Notes: generated from the letters alone by a model not told the origin. A stretch of DNA of 49,235 nt from Planctomycetaceae bacterium (GCA_002862205.1 PKCN01000270.1:1-49235); one strand, 5' to 3'; shown: positions 27,172 to 35,698, counted from the stretch's first letter. Translations and numbers: made by a program.

Positions 27172-28353
27172 ATGCCACTCCCCGATGACGCCGAGCCCCT
27201 TTCGATTCTGACACTGGATCCGTTCCATGGCGGCAGCCATCGCCAATTCACGGAGTGTCTTGCCGAGCAAAGTCAACACCGTTGGCACCTCATCACTGGC
27301 AAGCCAGTGCACTGGAAATGGCGAATGCGTTCTGCCCCCCTTGCCTTTGCCGAACAGACTTTGGAACTGATCCAACAGTTTGGCATACCCGATGTTTTGT
27401 TTTGTACCGACATGCTCGATTTGCCCGTCTATCTGGGACTGTTGGGAAACCTCCACATTCAACAGATCCCGAAGGTGCTGTATTTCCATGAGAATCAGTG
27501 GACCTACCCGGTCTCTCCCAACAGGAAGGTCGACAATCATTTTGGATACACAAACTTACTGTCCGCGATCACTGCAGATGAAGTCTGGTTCAACTCACAA
27601 TTCCATTTGGATGACTTCATCCAGGGCAGCAGAAACTTTCTAAAACAAATGCCCGACACTCGCGAGCTGCATCAACTTGATTCGATTGAGGCAAAAGCAC
27701 GCATCATTCCGCCAGGATTTTCCACCCCCGCAAACGTTCCTGTTCCTGCAAAAGTACAAACCCGCTCTGACGCAGGATCGTTGTGTGATTCTGAAATCAC
27801 TGTGGGCTGGGTATCACGTTGGGAATACGACAAATGCCCGGAAGCATTCGTGACCCTGCTGAGCATGCTGACGGCCGCCGACATCAACTTCAAACTGATC
27901 TTACTGGGAGCGAGACCACGTCATCCCGTCCCACAATTAAAAGAAATTCACGATAGGTACGAGCAACACATCGTGCATGACGGATTCGCCAATGACGTGG
28001 ACGATTACTGGCGTCTGCTCGCACAGATGGACGTAGTGGTCTCCACTGCAAATCACGAATTTTTCGGGATCGCTATCTGCGAAGCCATTTGGGCAGGGGC
28101 AGTGCCCATCGTCCCCAACCGCCTCAGCTACAAGGATCACATCCCGGACAGCTGCCGCTACCAAACACTCGACGATGCCACGAATCTAATAGCCCACTAC
28201 GGTTCGTCTGCAGCGAGGGAGACCCAAAGCAGACTTTGCAAAAAGCACATCGAAGGCATGAAAACCGATAACATCGTCAAGCAGATCGACTCCCACTTGC
28301 GGCAACTGGCAAACCAAACGTCCGCGTCGCTCAAAGTAAGCAGACACACGTAG
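27172..28353 (+). CDS. DUF3524 / GTDC1-like glycosyltransferase (tRNA-queuosine alpha-mannosyltransferase family)
   Basis: The 393-aa protein has the N-terminal domain of the GTDC1/DUF3524 family: LTLDPFHGGSHRQF, HWKWRMRSAPLAFAEQ, VLFCTDMLDLPVYLGLL, KVLYFHENQWTYPV, FGYTNLLSAITADEVWFNS. It is followed by a GT-B glycosyltransferase C-terminal half with the donor-site region VVSTANHEFFGIAICEAIWAGAVPIVPN. Vertebrate GTDC1 is the tRNA-Asp queuosine mannosyltransferase, so the likely role is glycosylation of tRNA queuosine. For a bacterial member this is inference, and no queuosine gene is nearby. The start is ATG 27172 or GTG 27166; neither has a good ribosome site. It lies 72 bp after the UDP-sugar dehydrogenase, so a cell-surface role is the alternative. 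Confidence 0.8.
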   Translation: MPLPDDAEPLSILTLDPFHGGSHRQFTECLAEQSQHRWHLITGKPVHWKWRMRSAPLAFAEQTLELIQQFGIPDVLFCTDMLDLPVYLGLLGNLHIQQIPKVLYFHENQWTYPVSPNRKVDNHFGYTNLLSAITADEVWFNSQFHLDDFIQGSRNFLKQMPDTRELHQLDSIEAKARIIPPGFSTPANVPVPAKVQTRSDAGSLCDSEITVGWVSRWEYDKCPEAFVTLLSMLTAADINFKLILLGARPRHPVPQLKEIHDRYEQHIVHDGFANDVDDYWRLLAQMDVVVSTANHEFFGIAICEAIWAGAVPIVPNRLSYKDHIPDSCRYQTLDDATNLIAHYGSSAARETQSRLCKKHIEGMKTDNIVKQIDSHLRQLANQTSASLKVSRHT

Positions 28354-28440
28354 CCTCCCGCCTCTGCAAATTTCCTCTGGTCATCTGATTCACTCCACTC
28401 AAGATACAGTGCGAGCATACGTCACTGATTCCTCCACGCT

Positions 28441-30135
28441 TCATCCTACGTGCTCGCCCATTCGAGCGGCAAGTTTCTTCAATGTTTGACTCGCATCGTT
28501 TTCAAGCAATTTGGCCTGGATCATGTGCGTCTGTGAGGGGTCCTTCCACGCGACTTCCAGTGCATTCTCAAACTCACCCTCGGTGGACACATGATGTCCA
28601 ACCCCGCCACCATAAACTTTCAGCAGCTCACAATAATTCCAAGGATTGATTTCGTTGTATTTCCAATCCCCCGCATGCAAATACCGCTCGGTCCCATAGC
28701 CATGATTATCAAGCAGAATAATGACCGGGGCGTGCCCATTTGCAATCAGTGTGCTCAATTCCTGACCGGTCATCTGAAAAGCCCCATCCCCCACAAGCAC
28801 AACCACACGGTGCTTTGGCCGAGCGGTTGCCGCACCGAGAGCGGCGGGGATGCTGAATCCCATGGACGTATAGTACGCAGGACTCAAAAACTCCCCACGG
28901 TCATGGATGGTCAGTTCGGTTGCAGCAAACAATGAGTCACCCACGTCTGCGACCACAATCGAATCCGAGTCAAGGTGACGGTTCAAGGTGGCCATCATAC
29001 GGCTGGTGCGCAACGGCTGCTGACCATCACTTTCTTCCGCTGGTTCCTGTTCCAGACTTACCCTCAATGCAGCCGGAATCTCACGTGTTGCCGTCTTCAA
29101 ACAGGCCGCAGTAAGTCCCTCGATATACTCCTTCAAACCGACATGATGATAGTGGTGATGCGATATACGTAATTCTTCGCTAGTGGCATAAACACAACGA
29201 TCCGGATCAAGCTTGGCCGTGTAAATCCCAAGGTTGATATCACTCAGAAATGCCCCCAACATCAGTACCAGATCGCTGTCTTCGACAAATCGCGTCACCT
29301 CCTCATTACCTATCGCACCCTCGTACAGGCCAATGAATAGCGGATGCCGTTCACTGACCACGCTTTTACCGAGCATGGTTGTCGAAATGGGAATGTTGCA
29401 AGATTCTGCGAGTTGCAGCAATTGATCCTGTAGCCCAAAACGATGCACTTCAACTCCAGCAAGGATCACCGGTTTTTTTGCTGCCGCAAGACGCTCCTTT
29501 GTTTCCGCAATTGCTTCTGCGGTCGCCTCTTCATTGTTTTCATAAGCCGGACGTGCATAACCGTGGGCGACCGGTGGTACGACATGCACCATATCCCGCG
29601 GCAATTCGATATACACCGGACGCTTGAACCGATCACAAGCATCCAACACTCGGTCAATCTCCGAGAATGCGGTCAATGGATCGTTCAATTCCGCGGCTGC
29701 GATCGTAAACTTTTCAAATACTTCGATCTGAGTACGAAAATCACGCACCATGTGATGCAGTAACGCACCTCCCTTTCTTTCACTCAGCCCCGGCGAACCG
29801 GAGATCACAACCACTGGTGACTTCTCTGCATATGCCCCAGCGATCGAGTTGGAAACACTCAACCCGCCGACACAGTAGGTAACACAAACCGCCCCCATTC
29901 CATTGATTCTTGCATAAGCATCAGCAGCAAAACCTGCGCAATCCTCCCGCGTGCAGCCAACGACATTGATTGGACTCTTCTCCAGCTCACTGTAAAACGA
30001 CAAGATGTAGTCACCCGGGATTCCAAACAGATCATCAATCCCGTAATCTCGCAAACGCTGGATCAGATACCGACCGATCGTGAGATCAGCCGTATTGCGA
30101 CGCTGTCTTTCCGCTTCATCGTTTCGACTCGTCAT
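28441..30135 (-). CDS. Thiamine-diphosphate 2-oxo-acid decarboxylase (pyruvate/indolepyruvate decarboxylase type)
   Basis: The 564-aa protein has the three-domain TPP fold and decarboxylates a 2-oxo acid to an aldehyde. Hallmarks of the PDC/IPDC group are present: Asp in GIPGDY, Glu in CTREDCAGFAADAYAR, the adjacent His pair in GALLHHMVRDF, the TPP/Mg motif GDGAFQMTGQE ending in LLDNHGYGTE, and the Glu of GTERYLH. The His-His pair separates it from acetolactate synthase. Substrate (pyruvate, phenylpyruvate or indolepyruvate) cannot be decided. The ATG is preceded by AAGGAG seven bases upstream. It is transcribed towards the glycosyltransferase gene. An ethanol or fusel-alcohol branch would also need an alcohol dehydrogenase, and none is nearby. 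Confidence 0.9.
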   Translation of the reverse strand: MTSRNDEAERQRRNTADLTIGRYLIQRLRDYGIDDLFGIPGDYILSFYSELEKSPINVVGCTREDCAGFAADAYARINGMGAVCVTYCVGGLSVSNSIAGAYAEKSPVVVISGSPGLSERKGGALLHHMVRDFRTQIEVFEKFTIAAAELNDPLTAFSEIDRVLDACDRFKRPVYIELPRDMVHVVPPVAHGYARPAYENNEEATAEAIAETKERLAAAKKPVILAGVEVHRFGLQDQLLQLAESCNIPISTTMLGKSVVSERHPLFIGLYEGAIGNEEVTRFVEDSDLVLMLGAFLSDINLGIYTAKLDPDRCVYATSEELRISHHHYHHVGLKEYIEGLTAACLKTATREIPAALRVSLEQEPAEESDGQQPLRTSRMMATLNRHLDSDSIVVADVGDSLFAATELTIHDRGEFLSPAYYTSMGFSIPAALGAATARPKHRVVVLVGDGAFQMTGQELSTLIANGHAPVIILLDNHGYGTERYLHAGDWKYNEINPWNYCELLKVYGGGVGHHVSTEGEFENALEVAWKDPSQTHMIQAKLLENDASQTLKKLAARMGEHVG

Positions 30136-30560
30136 GCACCGGCTCCTTTTTCGTGGCCGTCAATTCAATCGATAAGCAAACCTGATGAGATCCACACAGA
30201 AACCCTGTAGTTCAAATTCACCTGCAAAATCAGCAGGGAATCGCCACGTCTCCTGAGATCAATCCTTGCCCCTGTATTGGAACGCATCACCAAAGGCTAC
30301 TCAAATACCAAAAACAATTTTTGGCAACCAATAGGGTCTCGCCCAGTGGATACTACGCCACCAACAGCCAAACGGATCAACGGCCGCTCGCCCCAGCGAG
30401 GGGGCCCGCTGGATGACCTTTGAACCAGAAAGTTGATTCATGAGTTCACGAGCCAACGAAAGGCGGGAACTGTAAGGCAGCATTCGCGATTGCGAGACTG
30501 CTTTGGCGGCCCACTCTCAAGAAACCTACCGTTTGTGTTCCCCCGCAACAAATACTCTTT
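30136..30560. other. Intergenic region upstream of the decarboxylase gene
   Basis: About 425 bp with no supported gene. It should contain the decarboxylase promoter (minus strand). It ends in the 17-bp tandem array. Confidence 0.45.
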
Positions 30561-30659
30561 TCTGCCAGTTACAGATTTCTGCCAGTTACAGATTTCTGCC
30601 AGTTACAGATTTCTGCCAGTTACAGATTTCTGCCAGTTACAGATTTCTGCCAGTTACAG
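30561..30659. repeat. 17-bp tandem repeat overlapping the stop codon of the receiver-HATPase gene
   Basis: Five exact copies of TCTGCCAGTTACAGATT (30561-30645) and a sixth partial copy TCTGCCAGTTACAG run into the gene end. On the minus strand the partial copy contains CTG-TAA, the last codon and stop of the upstream gene. At 17 bp the unit is not a multiple of three, so later copies shift frame. Confidence 0.95.
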
Positions 30660-31556
30660 GGCACGAGCATTCTTGAAGAGGGTCACTTCATTTCCTTCGA
30701 GATTGAATTCCAAATCGTCCGTGAGTCGTTCCATCAGCAATAGACCGTGGCCGGCTTCTTTATTCAGGCGTGTCAGTTTTGCCGTGTCAAAGAAATGCTG
30801 TACGTTGAATCCATCACCTCCGTCACGCACCGTGACTTTGACCCCTGACAGATCGACGACCACGCGAACCTTGATTATCCGATCTTTGTACGGTTCCTCT
30901 GACTTGCGTTTCTCAATCAAGTCGGTGGTTGCATGTCCGAACACGATCTGGTGATGACTGGGAGTCACCGAAGGTCCCAATCCAAGATTGCCACGATACA
31001 TTGCGTTAACCAAAGCATGCTCCAACGCGAACCCAAGACGAGTACGTTCCGCCCTTGGGAGCAGACGCATACCTTGTGACACCTGCACGACCAACGTCAC
31101 CAGTGGTGAGATCAAGCCTGCGTCATTGGGCAACTCAAAATCAAAGGTATTGGATTTCAACCTTGAAAGCAGGTGCGCATACGGGTCATTACCAAACGTG
31201 ACGCGAAATACGGTCTCGACCATTTCACCCAGGAGTACTTGCAGCTGTTCTTCCGATACGCATCCAACCGCCCCTGCCCTCAGAGCGTCATCGGCAAGCT
31301 TCTCTGAGCCCACCGGGGTAATGAACATCACCACGACATCGGGAAAGTGAGCCTGCACACCCCGGACAAACTCTGAACCACTCATTTCTTTGAGCGTGAT
31401 ATCTGCAACCACCAGGTCAATCGCGCCTTCACGCAAGGCATGTATGGCATCTTTCCCACTGCTCGCGTGTTTGACCCCATGCCCCTTGCGCTCGAGCAAA
31501 ATACGGATCTCAACAGCACGCGTTGGGTTGGACTGCACGAGCAGTATTTCTGCCAT
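30654..31556 (-). CDS. Receiver domain fused to a HATPase_c (anti-sigma kinase-like) domain
   Basis: The 300-aa protein begins with a CheY-like receiver fold (about 1-115). The phosphoacceptor aspartate is present (DLVVADIT, Asp52) and Thr80 fits the switch position. However, the usual acidic pair at the first strand is replaced by QSN, and the conserved lysine after strand five is not obvious, so phosphorylation may be impaired. Residues about 165-300 form a GHKL ATPase of the RsbW type: N-box in ALVNAMYRGNLGLG, G1 in VRDGGDGFN, G2 in GHGLLLMERL. There is no HisKA domain or transmembrane segment. The likely role is phospho-dependent control of a sigma or anti-anti-sigma partner (inference). 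The stop codon lies in a 17-bp tandem array. Confidence 0.8.
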   Translation of the reverse strand: MAEILLVQSNPTRAVEIRILLERKGHGVKHASSGKDAIHALREGAIDLVVADITLKEMSGSEFVRGVQAHFPDVVVMFITPVGSEKLADDALRAGAVGCVSEEQLQVLLGEMVETVFRVTFGNDPYAHLLSRLKSNTFDFELPNDAGLISPLVTLVVQVSQGMRLLPRAERTRLGFALEHALVNAMYRGNLGLGPSVTPSHHQIVFGHATTDLIEKRKSEEPYKDRIIKVRVVVDLSGVKVTVRDGGDGFNVQHFFDTAKLTRLNKEAGHGLLLMERLTDDLEFNLEGNEVTLFKNARAL

Positions 31557-31879
31557 GTGCTCAAGATCCCAGAATGCAATGAATAAAACGGCTGACTACT
31601 GACAGTCCCTAGTTTACCATTTCCACCGACCACAATGGGAAATCCCGTGTTGGAACGCACAAATCCAAGGTTTCACCATCACGATCAGAGATTTTCCATG
31701 ACTGCATCGCATCAATAGCCATCTGGAACCCGCTCAACCGCTAACCAAGTAAAAGCCACCACTGCAGCTCAGCTTCCACCTGTGCGCGGGAGCGAGGACG
31801 ATGCGGGAGTCTGAACTGCCGTCCACCCAACTCTGCCCCGGCACCCGATCAAACAGGACCGGACCATCCAGGTTTCAAA
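31557..31879. other. Spacer between two minus-strand genes
   Basis: About 320 bp with no supported gene, RNA or repeat. It presumably carries the promoter of the receiver-HATPase gene. Confidence 0.4.
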
Positions 31880-32965
31880 TCAAAGCCCGGGGGTAAAGTC
31901 ATCTTCCGACGAGAGCGCCAGGGCAAACTCAGCAAGCAGTTGGGCCACATGATGCACATCCCCCAGAGAGACCACCTCAACCGCAGAATGCATGTAGCGA
32001 TTGGGGATAGCAACCAGGCCGGTGGCAACGCCAGAGCCATGAACCTGCAGCACGTTGGCGTCGTTGGGTGTTGCACGGCCAATTGCAGCTAATTGATAGG
32101 GAATCGAATACTGTTCGCAAAGTTCGACCAATCGTTGTGAAACTTTTGGATTGATATTGGGACCTCGAAAGATCACAGGTCCATCCCCCAGCGAAATATG
32201 CCCCTGTTTTTGTTTGTCAATGGTGGGACAGTCAGATGCATGTGTCACATCTACTGCGATTGCGACCGCTGGTTGAATACTGCCAGCGGCAGTCTGTGCA
32301 CCGCGGAGCCCAATTTCCTCCTGAACCGTGGAAACAGAATGCAGATGGCACCGTAAATCCTGTGGAGCGGTGCGAGCACGCCTCAATCCCTCCATCACCG
32401 ACCACATCCCTGTTTTGTTATCCATCCCCGGCCCGGATACGAGATCACCCATCAAGGGCTGATAACGCAAAGCGAGCGTGATCGGATCTCCAATCGAAAC
32501 CATTTCGCTTGCTTGTTTGCCGTCGGCTGCTCCGATATCCAACCACAAGTCGTTGAGGTCCACCACTTTTTTGCGTTCTTCGGGGGTCAGCAGGTGAATG
32601 GGTTTCCGGCTGATCACGGCTGGAATGCGACCACTGGGCGTCCAGATCGACATGGGTTGTCCGATCAACTGCTGCGGATCCCAACCGCCAATCGTCTGGG
32701 CAAAAACAAACCCCGCATCATTGATGTAGGTCACCAACATCCCAATTTGATCACAGTGCCCCGCATACATCAGTCGCGGTCCCTCGGGAACGCCTGTGGA
32801 TGCAATCAGATTGCCGTGCACATCGACGCGCACTTCATCAGCGAAAGGCGAGATATACTCCCGAACCAAACCTTGGATTGGCTCTTCGTAGCCTGATGGA
32901 CTAGGCGTCTCGATTGCCATTTGAAAAAACTTGGCAGCAGATTCATCCATCTTTTCTTGTTCCAT
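31880..32965 (-). CDS. M42-family metallopeptidase (glutamyl/tetrahedral aminopeptidase)
   Basis: The 361-aa protein shows the co-catalytic dinuclear metal site of family M42: His in MYAGHCDQIG, bridging Asp in SGPGMDNKTG, the Glu pair in VQEEIGLRGA, Asp in AIAVDVTHASD and His in NRYMHSAVEVV. M42 enzymes form large self-compartmentalising tetrahedral assemblies that trim peptides in the cytoplasm; a few were once labelled endoglucanase. It has no signal peptide, in agreement with this. Two starts are possible: ATG 32965 or the ATG five codons on, which follows AAGAAAAG. The gene is isolated, with a long spacer upstream. Confidence 0.92.
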   Translation of the reverse strand: MEQEKMDESAAKFFQMAIETPSPSGYEEPIQGLVREYISPFADEVRVDVHGNLIASTGVPEGPRLMYAGHCDQIGMLVTYINDAGFVFAQTIGGWDPQQLIGQPMSIWTPSGRIPAVISRKPIHLLTPEERKKVVDLNDLWLDIGAADGKQASEMVSIGDPITLALRYQPLMGDLVSGPGMDNKTGMWSVMEGLRRARTAPQDLRCHLHSVSTVQEEIGLRGAQTAAGSIQPAVAIAVDVTHASDCPTIDKQKQGHISLGDGPVIFRGPNINPKVSQRLVELCEQYSIPYQLAAIGRATPNDANVLQVHGSGVATGLVAIPNRYMHSAVEVVSLGDVHHVAQLLAEFALALSSEDDFTPGL

Positions 32966-33284
32966 GAGGACACATGATCGTTAAGTTCTACGAAATGATT
33001 TCCAGAGCAGCCCGGTATAAGTATTCACTGCCTTTTCGCTGCATTCGTGCACACACCGCACCAATGCCACACAGAAAAGCGATGACGTTGTTCGCCTGCC
33101 GAACCCATTGTACGCCCAAACATATATCCCCCACAAAAACCAGGGATATCACGCGGCAGGTCTTTCATCGATCCGGACACTCGCTCGGGTCATGAACACA
33201 ATACGATCCGGACAGCCCCAACGCTAGGACCGACTCGAACGCTCACGCACGTCACCGCTCATGATTGAACCTCAATGACTCCCA
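32966..33284. other. Spacer upstream of the M42 peptidase
   Basis: No gene, repeat or terminator seen. It should contain the peptidase promoter on the minus strand. Confidence 0.4.
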
Positions 33285-33419
33285 TCAATCCACCGCAATG
33301 ACTTGAGCCTCCTGCAGCCACGGATCATTGCCTTGATAGCCGGGCAGCGTGGTTTCCAAAAATCCCAGTCGAGACGCGAGGCCTCTGTGACCTGACTCTT
33401 CCTCCCTCCGCCTGAGCAT
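33285..33419 (-). CDS. Candidate 44-aa small protein or gene remnant
   Basis: A minus-strand frame with ATG start and TGA stop, closed by an in-frame TGA just two codons upstream. The second half reads naturally (LGFLETTLPGYQGNDPWLQE). The head is a run of Arg and Glu. GGTGAAAG lies directly before the ATG but too close for an ideal ribosome site. There is no family match. It may be a small protein, the 3' remnant of a decayed gene, or chance. Confidence 0.2.
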   Translation of the reverse strand: MLRRREEESGHRGLASRLGFLETTLPGYQGNDPWLQEAQVIAVD

Positions 33420-33646
33420 CTTTCACCGTCATCACATCCGGCTACACCACAATCACGACTCCAAACTTGAGAGGAAAGTGTCGGTCGTTCTGAGTTTAAC
33501 GATCAAAACGACGTCCACCGCGCAAGTCGCGGGAGGCTCAAGCATTGGAAACAGGCTGGCGGGGAAAGATTTCAAAAAAACTTTTGACTGACGGTAGTTT
33601 GTCTTCCCTTGGATCACAGAAGCTCCGATCGCTCTGATTCTGCGGG

Positions 33647-33770
33647 ATTAACGCGGTTTTTGCGTCGATGCCTCCATTTCCGAAACGCGAAGTTGTACCC
33701 AATGCACCGACGAAACCGTTGATAGTGCTTGTTCCCAATCAAACGCACTAAAGAGTTAACCCGGTTTTAC
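33647..33770 (+). promoter_or_regulatory. Two GTTAAC-CGG-TTTT promoter-like motifs
   Basis: ATTAACGCGGTTTTTGCG (33647-33664) and GTTAACCCGGTTTTAC (33755-33770) are similar to each other and to GTTAACCGGATTTTACG at 37190-37206, which lies upstream of the HD-GYP gene. The second one sits just before the hairpin-rich stretch. They may be promoter or operator elements; this is inferred from recurrence only. Confidence 0.3.
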
Positions 33771-33784
33771 TCGAAACTAACTCT

Positions 33785-34245
33785 CGGACAGCGAGCCCTT
33801 TCAAAGGTCTGAGTTCGAACAACTGCGGTTTCCGCGGGAAGTTGAACGCAAACTTCTGAGATCGGTCCGAGGTTCAACCCAGGGGGGATTCTGGGAAATG
33901 CAACAGGCTGTTGCCCAATCGCATGATGCGAGCAGGCAGCGACCACGAGCAACTCGGCGGCCATAGCCGAACGTTCCTGCATTGAGCGAGGTGTGCGTGC
34001 AAACGCACATTAGCCTCGTTCAACGTCAAGGACCGTTGGGCGTTGATCGCCGCAGGTTCGCAGCTTCTACCCCTGCCATAGTAATGTGGACGGTCACACC
34101 AGGTGGCCATTTTTGAAGTTTTGACAACCAAAACCGCGAGGATCCCGCAGGGCGAGCGTCGCAAGATGCAAACCGGGTGGCCCAGACCCAACGTTGTTAA
34201 TGAATTCATTCGTCCGTTTGTCGTGACCCACCATGACAAACGGAA
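33785..34245 (+). ncRNA. Candidate structured noncoding RNA or long structured leader
   Basis: The stretch lacks a coding frame but holds eleven short stems in about 420 nt. Among them are GAAGTT/AACTTC, CCCAG/CTGGG, GCAACA-GGC-TGTTGC, TCGCA-TGA-TGCGA, and TCAACG/CGTTGA. A 12-bp two-part stem CGAGG+TGTGCGT / ACGCACA+CCTCG is capped by a GCAA (GNRA) loop at 33987-34018. GGTCAC/GTGGCC is followed by five T (34092-34114), then come GTTTTG/CAAAAC and CCGTTTGTC/GACAAACGG (34214-34243). The T-run favours the plus strand. It does not carry the signature segments of RNase P RNA, tmRNA or SRP RNA. It could be a free RNA ending near 34114 or the leader of the HTH-receiver gene. Confidence 0.35.
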
Positions 34246-34363
34246 GTAACCGCTCAGGACCGGTTGCTTGATTTCATAACCTACGAAGACGGGCTGCGAG
34301 AGCAATGGTTACCGACGCACCATTGTTCGAGGGAATAAAACGAGGCGTTATGGAGAACCTAGT

Positions 34364-34936
34364 ATGAAGGTCTTCACAACTGGACAGGTCGCCAAGATCT
34401 GTAAAGTAGCACCCCGAACCGTTTCAAAATGGTTCGATTCGGGGCGTTTGAAAGGCTATCGCATTCCTGGATCACAGGACCGCCGTATTCCGAGAGAATA
34501 CTTAATTAAGTTTCTCAAGGAGCATGGTATGCCCCTGGGCGACTTGGAAGACGAAGCAATGGCAAAGTGCCTGATCGTCGCCCAAGACCAGGTGTTAATT
34601 GAAAATTTGAAGCGTGAGCTTCCTCCGGAGAAATCGTTCAAGGTGGCTGTTGCCGCAAGCGGATTCGAAGCTGGAATTCAAGCAGAGAGTTTCAACCCGG
34701 ATTGTATCATCGTTGACTTTTCAATTGGTAAGATCGAAGCAGTGCAAATCTGCCAGAACTTGCGAAAGAATATTGACTTCACCGATATTATCCTGATCGC
34801 GTTGTTGCCAGATGATGGCCAACCGATGAGCTTTGATCGAAGCAGTATCAACGAAACGTTTAAGAAGCCGTTTGACGCCCATCTGCTGGCTGAGCGACTT
34901 CGAACACTCGTTGGCACGAAAAAAGAGTTGGTCTAG
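34364..34936 (+). CDS. Excisionase-type HTH fused to a receiver domain
   Basis: The 190-aa protein starts at an ATG with GGAG eight bases upstream. Residues 1-55 are a MerR/excisionase-type winged helix (TTGQVAKICKVAPRTVSKWFDSGRLKGYRIPGSQDRRIPREYLIKF split as helix-turn-helix and wing). Residues 67-185 form a receiver-like fold with the putative phosphoacceptor Asp118 (CIIVDFS) and Lys in FKKPF near 168. The acidic pair is reduced to one Asp (Asp75), and the Thr/Ser switch position reads as Leu (LIALLPDD), so it may respond without classical phosphorylation. The order (DNA-binding first, receiver second) is the reverse of OmpR or NarL types. A strong terminator follows. The upstream gap is long and hairpin-rich. 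Confidence 0.85.
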   Translation: MKVFTTGQVAKICKVAPRTVSKWFDSGRLKGYRIPGSQDRRIPREYLIKFLKEHGMPLGDLEDEAMAKCLIVAQDQVLIENLKRELPPEKSFKVAVAASGFEAGIQAESFNPDCIIVDFSIGKIEAVQICQNLRKNIDFTDIILIALLPDDGQPMSFDRSSINETFKKPFDAHLLAERLRTLVGTKKELV

Positions 34937-35001
34937 TTTCGGACCGAGCTGAACGGATTCAGCGGAAGTACGAAACAAAGATCCTGAATGCCTCGTCGAA
35001 T

Positions 35002-35042
35002 AAGCGTTTCACATCCCCGCAGATGTGAAACGCTTTTTTTTT
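35002..35042 (+). terminator. Strong intrinsic terminator
   Basis: A perfect 13-bp stem, AAGCGTTTCACAT / ATGTGAAACGCTT, with an 8-nt loop runs into seven or more T. It lies 65 bp after the HTH-receiver stop and isolates that gene from moaC. Confidence 0.93.
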
Positions 35043-35176
35043 GCCCAAACGACGCATGCAAACCTGCCCAGATTGCTTGACAAACTTTGGTCAAACCATG
35101 ACAGTGACCAAACGTCGGACAACCACGAGCGACAGGGTCGCCGGATGATCAACTGTATAATCTGTAGGTCGAGCAA

Positions 35177-35698
35177 CTGAGCGATTCACCCACCCATTTC
35201 GATGCTGACGGCAAAGCACATATGGTGGATGTTTCCGCAAAACAGGTGTCCGTCCGTGAAGCAACCGCCCGCGGTGACATCTTGATGTCCAGGCCCACTG
35301 CGAACCTGATCCAATCCGGGAGTGCGCGAAAAGGCGATGTACTCGGTGTCGCCCGCTTGGCAGCCATTCAGGCTACCAAGCACACCGCTCTGCTCATTCC
35401 CCTATGCCATGCAATTCCCGTAGAGGCAGTGAGCGTGACATTCAGCTGGGCAGATCAACCTGCCGATCCAACGGGCACGGATAACCACAACGTGCAACCA
35501 ACGGCTGTCCTCCGCTGTGAGGTGAGTGTCAGAACCTCGGCAAAAACTGGAGTTGAGATGGAGGCATTGACCGCCGTCTCAGTGGGCTGCCTGACCGTTT
35601 ACGACATGGTGAAAGCCGTCGAGCGGGAAATGGAGATTCAAAATATCCACCTGCTCCAGAAAAAGGGCGGTAAAAGTGGGGATTTCTGTCGAACGTGA
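35177..35698 (+). CDS. moaC: Cyclic pyranopterin monophosphate synthase MoaC
   Basis: It makes cyclic pyranopterin monophosphate from the MoaA product in molybdenum-cofactor synthesis. Family motifs are complete: [62 protein letters not shown] and GGKSGDF. The first ATG (35222) would begin at MVDVS, but the frame is open upstream and reads [12 protein letters not shown], matching the conserved head of MoaC (E. coli LTHINAAGEAH). No ATG, GTG or TTG lies there; the only candidate is CTG at 35177 with TAGGTCGAG just upstream, giving 173 aa. I therefore place the start at 35177, with 35222 as the alternative. No other moa gene is nearby. Confidence 0.9.
   Translation: MSDSPTHFDADGKAHMVDVSAKQVSVREATARGDILMSRPTANLIQSGSARKGDVLGVARLAAIQATKHTALLIPLCHAIPVEAVSVTFSWADQPADPTGTDNHNVQPTAVLRCEVSVRTSAKTGVEMEALTAVSVGCLTVYDMVKAVEREMEIQNIHLLQKKGGKSGDFCRT

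Noticed and set aside
23111-30659. CRISPR arrays suspected from the 17- and 18-bp direct repeats
   Set aside because: The copies are head to tail without spacers and no cas gene is present. They are simple tandem repeats.
33785-34245. RNase P RNA, tmRNA or SRP RNA in the hairpin-rich gap
   Set aside because: The conserved sequence segments of these RNAs are not found on either strand.
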